NCBI GenBank assembly: GCA_012965065.1
Contig: DTSX01000084.1
Coordinates: 1 to 7,734, forward strand
Length of the DNA stretch: 7,734 bases
From: Gammaproteobacteria bacterium
GTDB taxonomy: Bacteria; Pseudomonadota; Gammaproteobacteria; Steroidobacterales; UBA11654
Direction: 5' to 3'
The position numbers were made by a program, and so were the translations under genes. This document shows, one piece after another, positions 1-6,141 of this stretch; within the stretch, counting starts at the first letter, position 1; every line of letters starts with the position of its first letter. The notes under the pieces are model-generated. The model searched no databases. It was not told the DNA's origin and saw nothing but the letters and a program-made list of their open reading frames with translations.

Positions 1-152
1 AATTGGTTGAAATGCTGACAGTTGGTCGGATGCCAAATTCTGATCGCAGTATTTCCGGTGGTGTTATGCCTGGATTTTCTTGGTTGTCTGAATCCGAATT
101 GAACGAAATAGCCAAGTACATTAAATCAGCCGCTCCAGATCAAGATCAGTAA
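1..152 (+). CDS. C-type cytochrome, C-terminal fragment (5' end outside window)
   Basis: The frame is open from the window edge (codons from position 3) to the TAA at 150-152 and gives 49 residues. Visible pieces are MLTVGRMPNSDR, then GGVMPGF, then an acidic and hydrophobic C-terminal helix (SESELNEIAKYIKSA). This order, an 'R-x-P' helix, a Met-Pro-x-Phe heme ligand loop and a terminal helix ending in YIxS, is typical of the end of class I cytochromes c that accept electrons from PQQ alcohol dehydrogenases. The Met of MPGF would be the distal heme iron ligand. The CxxCH heme site and signal peptide would lie upstream and cannot be checked. It would act in the periplasm. The quinoprotein at 3251-5251 is a plausible electron donor. 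The MFS gene starts six bases after the stop, so the two are probably co-transcribed. Confidence 0.72.
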   Translation, partial: LVEMLTVGRMPNSDRSISGGVMPGFSWLSESELNEIAKYIKSAAPDQDQ

Positions 153-158
153 TTTTTA

Positions 159-1457
159 ATGCCCTCACGCGTGTTTGATAAAAGTGTAACTGCCGGTTGG
201 TATACGGTCATTGTTCTCTTGTTTGCCTATGTCCTCTCTTTTGTAGACAGGATTATCATGAGTCTCTTGGTAGTGCCAATCAAAGCAGACTTAAACGCCA
301 CTGATACCCAAATGGGCTTACTCATGGGGTTGGCGTTTGCCATATTTTATACCTTGGTAGGCATCCCAATTGCTCGGTTATCTGATGTAAAAAGCAGGAA
401 GTTTATTGTTTCCGCAGCTATTTTGCTATGGAGCCTGATGACGGCAGCTTGTGGTTTGGCAAAAAGTTTTTTTCAGCTTTTTCTCGCAAGGGTAGGAGTA
501 GGCGTTGGTGAGGCTGCCTTGTCGCCAGCGGCCTATTCAATCATTGCAGACTCTTTTCCTAAGGAAAAACTGGGAAGAGCTATTTCTGTTTATCAATCGG
601 GAGCATTATTTGGTGGGGGTTTGGCTTTTATTATAGGCAGTAAAGTTATTCATTATATTATGCAATCGGATGCAGCTGTTTTGCCATTGATAGGACCTGT
701 ACAAGCATGGCAAATGGCTTTTGTATTAGTTGGTTTGCCTGGGGTTTTCATGGCATTGATGATGCTCACTGTCAGGGAACCGAGTAGAACTGGAATTGGG
801 AAAGATCTAGCTGAATTTGTTTCGATCAAAGAAGCGGTTTCTTTTATTAGGAAGAAATGGAAAGTTTATCTTTCTATTTTTTTTGGTTTTGCAATTCTAG
901 CCACACCTATTACCTCAACAATTACTTGGTTGCCAACCTATCTGCAAAGGGTACATGGCATGAGTGTTGCAGAAAGTGGGCAAGATCTTGGTCTGATTCT
1001 ATTTTTTCTTTCAAGCTCCGGTGTTTTTTTTGGGGGATGGTTGGTTGATTATTTAAACAGAAAACGATACAAGGACAGTTATTTCAGGATTGGCCTCATC
1101 TGTACAATACTTCCTGTTCCACTAACATTGCTGGTGACGACATTATCTAATCTCGATACAACGATGCTGTTACTCTGTCCTTGGATTTTTCTTATCAGCA
1201 TGCCAATAGCTATTGGACCAATCGCATTGCAAGCAATCACTCCCAATCAATTGAGAGCGCAAATTACTGCAGTTTATATGTTATTTTTAAATCTCATAAC
1301 AGCACTACTAGGACCAACGGGCATCGGTTTTATAACCGATTATCTTTTCCAAGATGAAGGCGCAATTGGTCAATCCATGATGGTCGTTAATTTGATTTCT
1401 GCACCCTTGGCCTTTACAGCACTCTCTTTTGGGTTATATCACTACAATAAAAATTAG
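159..1457 (+). CDS. MFS transporter, Spinster-like
   Basis: A 432-residue integral inner-membrane protein with about 12 hydrophobic segments, the usual length for the major facilitator superfamily. TM1 carries the D30-R31 pair (SFVDRII) typical of Spinster-like carriers. The TM2-TM3 loop has motif A in the form ARLSDVKSRK (R73, D76, R80). TM4 begins RVGVGVGEAALSPAAYS followed by IIADSFP, a characteristic stretch of this subgroup in proteobacteria. It probably works as a proton- or ion-coupled carrier of a small organic, often anionic, solute; specificity cannot be inferred. The ATG at 159 lies six bases after the cytochrome stop with no clear Shine-Dalgarno sequence, so translation may be coupled. 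The gene contains several runs of seven or eight T but is intact. By context it may import the substrate of the hydrolases that follow. Family call secure, substrate unknown. Confidence 0.9.
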   Translation: MPSRVFDKSVTAGWYTVIVLLFAYVLSFVDRIIMSLLVVPIKADLNATDTQMGLLMGLAFAIFYTLVGIPIARLSDVKSRKFIVSAAILLWSLMTAACGLAKSFFQLFLARVGVGVGEAALSPAAYSIIADSFPKEKLGRAISVYQSGALFGGGLAFIIGSKVIHYIMQSDAAVLPLIGPVQAWQMAFVLVGLPGVFMALMMLTVREPSRTGIGKDLAEFVSIKEAVSFIRKKWKVYLSIFFGFAILATPITSTITWLPTYLQRVHGMSVAESGQDLGLILFFLSSSGVFFGGWLVDYLNRKRYKDSYFRIGLICTILPVPLTLLVTTLSNLDTTMLLLCPWIFLISMPIAIGPIALQAITPNQLRAQITAVYMLFLNLITALLGPTGIGFITDYLFQDEGAIGQSMMVVNLISAPLAFTALSFGLYHYNKN

Positions 1458-1494
1458 ACAAAGAATACTGGAAATGAATACCTTTACCTATTTC

Positions 1495-1523
1495 TAGTCA
1501 AATAAGTAATTATTTATTATGAT
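1495..1523 (+). promoter_or_regulatory. Candidate sigma70-type promoter for the hydrolase genes
   Basis: TAGTCA at 1495-1500 (4 of 6 to TTGACA) and TATGAT at 1518-1523 (5 of 6 to TATAAT) are separated by exactly 17 bases. Transcription would start near 1530, leaving a leader of roughly 80 bases before the ATG at 1613. In such AT-rich DNA matches of this quality arise by chance. A weaker alternative lies downstream (TTGGGT at 1549-1554, TGTTAT at 1572-1577). Confidence 0.35.
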
Positions 1524-1532
1524 TACAAACCT

Positions 1533-1554
1533 ACTTAATTCTAGTGAATTGGGT
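1533..1554. promoter_or_regulatory. Imperfect dyad, possible operator or leader hairpin
   Basis: ACTTAATTC (1533-1541) and GAATTGGGT (1546-1554) flank TAGT. The inner five pairs (AATTC/GAATT) are perfect; the outer ones are two G-T wobbles and two canonical pairs, so as RNA the stem could reach nine pairs. It starts about ten bases after the candidate -10 box, a position suited to a repressor operator or a leader structure. No regulator gene is in the window to match it. Confidence 0.25.
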
Positions 1555-1563
1555 AAAGAGATT

Positions 1564-1576
1564 TAACAATATGTTA
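1564..1576. promoter_or_regulatory. Short perfect dyad TAACA-ATA-TGTTA
   Basis: Five-base perfect arms TAACA (1564-1568) and TGTTA (1572-1576) flank a three-base centre. It is centred about 43 bases upstream of the cysteine hydrolase ATG and overlaps a weak alternative -10 sequence. The size and spacing would suit a dimeric regulator, but a five-base arm in AT-rich DNA may be chance. Confidence 0.2.
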
Positions 1577-1595
1577 TTTAATAAAGATCAAAAAA

Positions 1596-1605
1596 GATGA
1601 GGGGG
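1596..1605 (+). promoter_or_regulatory. Strong ribosome binding site for the cysteine hydrolase
   Basis: GATGAGGGGG lies seven bases before the ATG at 1613. It is the strongest purine-rich site on the plus strand in this window and fixes that start. The MFS and PQQ dehydrogenase genes have no comparable site, so the hydrolase is probably translated better than they are. Confidence 0.6.
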
Positions 1606-1612
1606 ACTGTAA

Positions 1613-2245
1613 ATGTCAAAACAATCAACTAAAGACAATTACGCAGGAGTTTGGGACACGGGTCTCGGTTTTGGTGAAAAATCAGCACTTATCGTTATAG
1701 ACCTTTTACAAGGATACACTACTGAAGGATCGGATCTGTATGCTCCAGGTGTCGTGGAATGCCTTTCTCAGATGCCAGACATACTTGCACTTGCCAGATC
1801 CAAAGGGGTACCTATTATCCATACAAGAGTCCTGTATACCTCACCAAATTTTGAGGATGGAGGCGTTTGGATTAAAAAGGCGCCGGTTTTAAAAGATCTG
1901 GTTTTAGGCAACCCCTATGCTGAATTTTGTGAAGAGGTTGAACCCCAAGAAGGTGAAGTTGTGATCGTGAAACAGTACGCCAGTGCTTTTTTTGGGACTT
2001 CATTGGTTGCCACTCTGAACGGGTTGCGGGTTGACACATTGATTATTACCGGTTGCACAACCTCTGGCTGCATCAGGGCTACGGCGGTTGATACAGTTCA
2101 ACATGGGTTTCGACCAATTTGCGTGAGGGAATGTATCGGCGACAGAGCCGAAGGTCCACATGAAGCAAATTTATTTGATATCAATGCAAAATACGGTGAT
2201 GTGATCAGCAAAGAGCAAGCTATGAGCTATTTAAACAGCCTCTAG
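1613..2245 (+). CDS. Cysteine hydrolase, isochorismatase / N-carbamoylsarcosine amidase family
   Basis: A 210-residue cytoplasmic hydrolase of the isochorismatase fold. The catalytic triad of the amidase branch is complete: D30 in ALIVIDLLQGY, K120 in VIVKQYASAFFGT, and the nucleophile C153 in GCTTSGCIRATA, with the usual cis-peptide region just before it. The N-terminal GVWDTGLGFGEKSALIVID block and the FFGTSL segment resemble N-carbamoylsarcosine amidase and maleamate amidase (NicF-like) rather than true isochorismatases, which lack the cysteine. Family members cleave a carbamoyl or terminal amide to release ammonia (and CO2 for carbamoyl substrates). The start is fixed by a strong Shine-Dalgarno site at 1596-1605. 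The PuuE-like hydrolase follows 48 bases later, and together they fit ring opening followed by half-amide or carbamoyl hydrolysis. The family and triad are secure; the substrate is inferred from context only. Confidence 0.88.
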   Translation: MSKQSTKDNYAGVWDTGLGFGEKSALIVIDLLQGYTTEGSDLYAPGVVECLSQMPDILALARSKGVPIIHTRVLYTSPNFEDGGVWIKKAPVLKDLVLGNPYAEFCEEVEPQEGEVVIVKQYASAFFGTSLVATLNGLRVDTLIITGCTTSGCIRATAVDTVQHGFRPICVRECIGDRAEGPHEANLFDINAKYGDVISKEQAMSYLNSL

Positions 2246-2293
2246 ATTGGTCTGCTATTTGAGAAAAATTGGATTTAAAAAAGGGGAAATAGA

Positions 2294-3208
2294 ATGAGTG
2301 ATTTAACGCAATGCAAACATTATGATTATGTACCAATCATAGACCGGGAACCTTTTAAACTCCCAGATGGGGCAAGAGTTGCTGTCATGCCATACATTAA
2401 CATTGAGCATTTTCCTGCCGATATCCCTGGCACAGCTTTGATTCCAGGAACACAAGGATTTTCTCCAGACCCGTTAAACTACGGTTGGCGAGACTATGGC
2501 AACAGAGTGGGCCTGTGGAGAATGAAGGAACTGATGGACAGGCTTGGTATGCGAGCCACAGTGTGCCTGAATTCAGAAATTATCAGGGAGTATCCAAGAA
2601 TCGTCGAGGAAGGTTTGGCAGCGAACTGGGCTTTCATTGGTCATGGGATCAACAATGCACCAGCCAATTTCATTGGGAATGCTCCCGATGGCCAGGGTGG
2701 ACACATTCCACTTGATGAAGATAAAGAAAGGTCAATCATCAGTACGGTATGCACTACCATGGAAGAAGCATTGGGTAGAAAAACCAAAGGTTGGTTAAGC
2801 CCCTTCTTGACCCATACCGACAATACTCCAAAAATACTTGAGGAAAATGGAGTGGAGTATCTCTGCGACTACACCGCCGATGATCACCCATTCAGATTCA
2901 ACACACCCAACAACAATCTGATTGCAGTGCCTTACACCGTAGAAATCAATGATATTCCGGCTTTTTTGAACCTTGGAATCTCCTCAGAGGCATTCGGAGA
3001 CATGATCATTGATCAATTTGATGTATTGTACGAAGAAGGGGCTACCAATGCTCGATGTATGCCCATCTGCTTGCACACTTTCCACGTTGGTCAACCCAAC
3101 AAATTCAAGCATTTAAAACGCGCATTTGAGTACATAGCTGGCCACGATGATGTCTGGCTAACCACGGGTGATGACGTCAATGATTGGTACCGAGAACAAT
3201 ATATGTAG
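2294..3208 (+). CDS. PuuE-like polysaccharide deacetylase-fold hydrolase (candidate cyclic imide/ureide hydrolase)
   Basis: A 304-residue protein without signal peptide, so probably cytoplasmic. It has the pattern of the PuuE allantoinase / cyclic imide hydrolase branch of the polysaccharide deacetylase (NodB) superfamily: PYINIEH (32-39 region) where NodB enzymes have TFDDG, then WRDYGNRVGLWRMKELMDRLG (65-85), a histidine in FIGHGINN (H117), GWLSPFLTHTDNTP (166-179), YTADDHPF (193-200) and LHTFHVGQP (H261, H264). Sugar deacetylases normally carry a DD and an HxxxH metal site, not visible here, so a carbohydrate substrate is unlikely. PuuE opens the allantoin ring, and a Pseudomonas cyclic imide hydrolase of similar length has the same fold. 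AAGGGGAA (2281-2288) is a good ribosome site. The neighbouring cysteine hydrolase could process its half-amide product. The alternative is a peptidoglycan or unknown C-N hydrolase. Fold confident, reaction inferred. Confidence 0.82.
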   Translation: MSDLTQCKHYDYVPIIDREPFKLPDGARVAVMPYINIEHFPADIPGTALIPGTQGFSPDPLNYGWRDYGNRVGLWRMKELMDRLGMRATVCLNSEIIREYPRIVEEGLAANWAFIGHGINNAPANFIGNAPDGQGGHIPLDEDKERSIISTVCTTMEEALGRKTKGWLSPFLTHTDNTPKILEENGVEYLCDYTADDHPFRFNTPNNNLIAVPYTVEINDIPAFLNLGISSEAFGDMIIDQFDVLYEEGATNARCMPICLHTFHVGQPNKFKHLKRAFEYIAGHDDVWLTTGDDVNDWYREQYM

Positions 3209-3225
3209 GTCGAGAGGCTCTCGGT
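3209..3225 (+). other. Small stem in the deacetylase-dehydrogenase gap
   Basis: CGAGA (3211-3215) and TCTCG (3219-3223) pair around a three-base loop, extendable by two G-T wobbles. It sits immediately after the TAG of the upstream gene. No T run follows, so it is not a factor-independent terminator. It could act as an RNA-processing or stabilising hairpin between the two genes, but it is short. Confidence 0.2.
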
Positions 3226-3250
3226 AAAGAGCCAATTAATCAGTAGTGCT

Positions 3251-5251
3251 GTGAGTAGCTTCTGGGTTTTGGGCGTAATCAAGCGAATCAGTGCCAGTCT
3301 TATTGGTATATTTTTCCTAGCTGCAGGCACCCTCAATTCTTATGCATCTGAAAGTGACTGGATGCACTATGGTGGTCATGAAGGGGGCGGTAGATACTCT
3401 GATTTGACCCAAATCAACAAAGACAACGTCCATAATCTGGAGGTCGCATGGACTTTTAAAACAGGACATTTGGATCGTGTTCCTGAAAAATTGTCGTTTC
3501 TCAAACATTTGGTTGGATTCCAGGTTACCCCAATTATCTTGCCCAAGGATGTTGGAGGCCATCTGGTGTTATGCACACCGTTCAATGAAGTCATTGCCAT
3601 CGATCCTGAAACAGGGGAGCAAAGATGGTTCTATAATCCAAAGATTGATTTAAGACCGTTTGCCGGAAGATTTAATTGCCGAGGGTTAGCACAATGGAGA
3701 GATTCAGATACAGACCCAAATGAGGTCTGTGGGCACAGTCTATTTTTAGCTACAAGTGATAAGAGGTTAATTTCATTGGATGCTAGAACGGGCAATCCTT
3801 GCCCCAACTTTGGCAAGGATGGAATTGTCGATGTAGTCCCTTTTATCAAATCTATGGAACCCACAAATCAGATAAGGGCAATGCAACTTAAGTCACCTCC
3901 CGCTGTTGTTAACGGTGTCGTAGTTATAGGGGGAACCGGTAATAAATTCAAAGATGCCAGCTCTGTCAATGGTGCTGTTAGGGGTTTCGATGCTAGGACG
4001 GGAAAATTTTTATGGGCTTTTGACACCTTGGTGAGGGGTGAGGACAACCCAGGGTCTCTTCCGTACACCGTCGGAGGTGCAAATGTTTGGACCACAATGT
4101 CGGTAGACAGCAAACGGGATTTAGTTTTTATACCGACGGCAAGCGCTGCTCCTAATTTTTATGGTGCCTTGAGACCGGGAGACAATCGATATGCCAATTC
4201 CGTATTGGCTATAAAAGCATCGACAGGTGAACTGGCTTGGCATTACCAAACGATTCACCACGATATTTGGGACTGGGACCTGCCTACTCATCCGATGCTG
4301 GTGGACGTGACTACAGAACAAGGCAAAATACCGATTGTCATTCAATTGGGTAAAACCGGCATGGTCTATACATTTCATCGAGATACCGGTGAACCGTATT
4401 TTGAAATAAAAGAACGCCCAGTCCCTACCGATGGGATTCTTGGTGATCGACTCTCGCCAACACAACCTTTTCCTGTAAAACCACCTCCATTGGTACGTCA
4501 AGGAATTACTCCCGATGATGCTTGGGGCGTTACCCCCTACGAGCGAGAAGCTTGCAGGAAACTGATAGCCGAGTCTCGTTATGGAGGAATGTTTACTCCA
4601 ATGTCAACAAAGGGCACAGTAATGTTTCCTCAAGTTGGTGGGGGTTCCAACTGGGGAGGCGGTGCTTTTGACCCGGAGAGAAATATTCTGGTTGTGCCCG
4701 TATCTCAAGTTCCTTTCTACGTTCGTTTAATCCCAGCAGATCAAGTGGACAAGGTAAAGGCCAGAGATCCAAGAGCTGGCAATCCAATGGGACCTCCGGG
4801 ATTAATCAAAGGGACCGACTACGGTCTTGAGCAAAAACCAGTGTTGTCTCCCTTATTCACACCATGCACCGCCCCCCCTTGGTCTTTACTGGTAGCGGTT
4901 GATATGATCAGTGGCGATATTTTGTGGAAAACGCCATTTGGCAAAATTGATAAGTTAAGCCCATTGCCCATAGGATTTGAATGGGGAACACCCTTTGCAG
5001 GCGGGGCCATAACCACTGCTGGAGGAGTTGTATTTATAGGGGCTACAGCAGATGAGCGCTTCCGCGCCTTTGATGTGTCAACGGGTAAAAAACTATTGGA
5101 AATCAAAGCACCTACTTCGGCAATGGCATCACCAATGACCTATATGGCAAATGGGAAACAATATGTTGTCATTGCAACCGGTGGCCATATGTGGAATTAC
5201 CCACAAGGGATCAGCGATGAGATCATTGCTTATGCGCTGCCTGACAATTAA
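3251..5251 (+). CDS. Exported PQQ-dependent dehydrogenase, glucose/quinate dehydrogenase type
   Basis: A 666-residue quinoprotein that oxidises an alcohol, polyol or sugar in the periplasm using PQQ. Residues 11-32 form a Sec signal peptide (KR, a hydrophobic core, then S-Y-A before SESDW). The mature part begins WMHYGGHEGGGRYSDL and carries repeated propeller-blade motifs (LISLDARTG, GFDARTGKFLW, IKASTGELAW, VDMISGDILW, FDVSTGK). HHDIWDWDLP places D341 as the likely catalytic base, and K368 in LGKTGM lies 27 residues on, as recalled for Asp466 and Lys493 of E. coli Gcd. The five-helix membrane domain of Gcd is absent, as is any CxxCH heme site, so electrons should pass to a partner such as the cytochrome at 1-152. 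The start is GTG (3251); TTG at 3269 is possible, and the first in-frame ATG (3362) falls after the signal peptide. No clear ribosome site. Substrate unknown. Confidence 0.88.
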   Translation: MSSFWVLGVIKRISASLIGIFFLAAGTLNSYASESDWMHYGGHEGGGRYSDLTQINKDNVHNLEVAWTFKTGHLDRVPEKLSFLKHLVGFQVTPIILPKDVGGHLVLCTPFNEVIAIDPETGEQRWFYNPKIDLRPFAGRFNCRGLAQWRDSDTDPNEVCGHSLFLATSDKRLISLDARTGNPCPNFGKDGIVDVVPFIKSMEPTNQIRAMQLKSPPAVVNGVVVIGGTGNKFKDASSVNGAVRGFDARTGKFLWAFDTLVRGEDNPGSLPYTVGGANVWTTMSVDSKRDLVFIPTASAAPNFYGALRPGDNRYANSVLAIKASTGELAWHYQTIHHDIWDWDLPTHPMLVDVTTEQGKIPIVIQLGKTGMVYTFHRDTGEPYFEIKERPVPTDGILGDRLSPTQPFPVKPPPLVRQGITPDDAWGVTPYEREACRKLIAESRYGGMFTPMSTKGTVMFPQVGGGSNWGGGAFDPERNILVVPVSQVPFYVRLIPADQVDKVKARDPRAGNPMGPPGLIKGTDYGLEQKPVLSPLFTPCTAPPWSLLVAVDMISGDILWKTPFGKIDKLSPLPIGFEWGTPFAGGAITTAGGVVFIGATADERFRAFDVSTGKKLLEIKAPTSAMASPMTYMANGKQYVVIATGGHMWNYPQGISDEIIAYALPDN

Positions 5252-5256
5252 GTTGT

Positions 5257-6117
5257 CTATAATAGATTCTTAAAATCTTGACTTGCATCCGGATCAAGAA
5301 ACATTAATCCAGCATCTTTAATTTTTTGGTTGGAAACATTCTTGGGGCCTGGACTCAGATTGAGCCACTCAACATGGGCCAAACCTTCTTGGTCGCAAAC
5401 CGCAGCAAAGAATTCTTGTTTAGACATTTTGACTTCATTGAACAGGTTGTAAAGACCATTCAGATTTTTATTTATGGCCATTTCAATTGCTCTAACCACG
5501 TCATCACGATGCACAATCATTGCATCTGAACTGCCATCAAATGGGGTTTTTTGGCCCGAGAGTTGTGCCATTTGATTCTTCCACTCCCGCCCAGGCCCAT
5601 GAATGGTTCCAGTCCTGAAAATACAAATGCTCAATTGATCGTTTTCAAGATTTCTGAGCAAGTCCTCTGTTGCAATATACACCTCTTGAAAGGGATTCAA
5701 TGGATTGGCTGCTGTGTCTTCAGAAATTTCATCGGCACTACCCCCGTCGCCATAGGCATTGAGTGAGCTTGTGAAAATAATCTGCCTTAGACTGGAGTCT
5801 GATCCGATGGCATCGGCCACGCTTTCTGCGGTGCCAACATAAGCATCCTTGTAAAGATCTAGGTCCATGAAGGGTTTGCCATCTTTTTCAACCATTCCAC
5901 CGGCAACTGTCAAGACAAGAATTTCTTGATCCACCAACAATTCTTTCATTTTTTCTCGGTCGCTGCCAAACATAACCGTGACTTTGTCGGCAACTTGTTC
6001 CAATTCTTCTCTTCTGGATTCCTTCGTGGTCGTGACGCTGATGCTATGTCCTAGGCTTTTGAAATATTTTGCTGCTGCAAGTCCTGTGTATGCCGCGCCA
6101 ATAATTGCTATTTTCAT
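5257..6117 (-). CDS. YeeZ-like atypical SDR, NAD(P)-dependent epimerase/dehydratase superfamily
   Basis: A 286-residue Rossmann-fold protein, last gene of the minus-strand group. The N-terminal nucleotide site is IAIIGAAYTGLA (G7 and G12, with the middle glycine replaced by A9), followed after strand 2 by TTTKE (29-33), which could favour NADP. IIFTSSLNAYGD (113-124) is the SDR strand-5 signature with S117/S118, and FRTGTIHGPGR is the conserved downstream block of extended SDRs. The usual catalytic YxxxK reads Y147-I-A-T-E151, so the lysine is missing. This pattern resembles E. coli YeeZ, an atypical SDR without known activity, and dehydrogenase or epimerase chemistry should not be assumed. 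A Shine-Dalgarno site (AAGGAAA, complement of 6126-6132) supports the ATG at 6117. The gene ends five bases from the convergent dehydrogenase stop. Family call good, function unknown. Confidence 0.82.
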   Translation of the reverse strand: MKIAIIGAAYTGLAAAKYFKSLGHSISVTTTKESRREELEQVADKVTVMFGSDREKMKELLVDQEILVLTVAGGMVEKDGKPFMDLDLYKDAYVGTAESVADAIGSDSSLRQIIFTSSLNAYGDGGSADEISEDTAANPLNPFQEVYIATEDLLRNLENDQLSICIFRTGTIHGPGREWKNQMAQLSGQKTPFDGSSDAMIVHRDDVVRAIEMAINKNLNGLYNLFNEVKMSKQEFFAAVCDQEGLAHVEWLNLSPGPKNVSNQKIKDAGLMFLDPDASQDFKNLL

Positions 6118-6125
6118 TTTCTAGA

Positions 6126-6132
6126 TTTCCTT
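6126..6132 (-). promoter_or_regulatory. Ribosome binding site of the YeeZ-like SDR
   Basis: AAGGAAA on the minus strand lies eight bases before the ATG at 6117-6115, within the 24-base gap after the serine hydrolase stop. It fixes the SDR start and fits a polycistronic transcript running through both genes. Confidence 0.45.
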
Positions 6133-6141
6133 TATTTTGTT

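Larger units (their letters stand above)
1458..1612 (+). other. AT-rich intergenic region, probable regulatory region
   Basis: The only substantial non-coding gap on the plus strand, 155 bases, separates the MFS gene from the cysteine hydrolase gene. It is very AT-rich, codes for nothing recognisable, and holds a promoter-like pair, two dyads and a strong ribosome binding site (listed separately). There is no GC-rich hairpin followed by a T run, so a factor-independent terminator for the MFS transcript is not visible. An AT-only inverted repeat (AAATAA at 1500-1505, TTATTT at 1510-1515) is too weak to count as one. The gap suggests that the three downstream genes can be transcribed separately from the cytochrome-MFS pair. 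Confidence 0.5.

Noticed and set aside
857..1048. Short alternative-frame open frame inside the MFS gene near the T8 tracts
   Set aside because: The MFS frame stays open and hydrophobic through the region, so there is no evidence of a programmed or real frameshift, and the alternative product has no known features.
1500..1515. AAATAA / TTATTT inverted repeat considered as the MFS terminator
   Set aside because: The stem contains only A-T pairs and is not followed by a T run. It is expected by chance in this AT-rich gap.
4121..4501. Open frame on the minus strand inside the PQQ dehydrogenase gene
   Set aside because: It lies fully antisense to a strongly supported gene whose blade and active-site motifs fall in this stretch. 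Its translation shows no family features.
5243..5263. Inverted repeat GACAA / TTGTC across the convergent stop codons, followed by TATAAT
   Set aside because: The stem is only five to six weak pairs with no T run on either strand, so it is not a convincing bidirectional terminator. The TATAAT lies inside the end of the minus-strand gene with no -35 partner and would read antisense.
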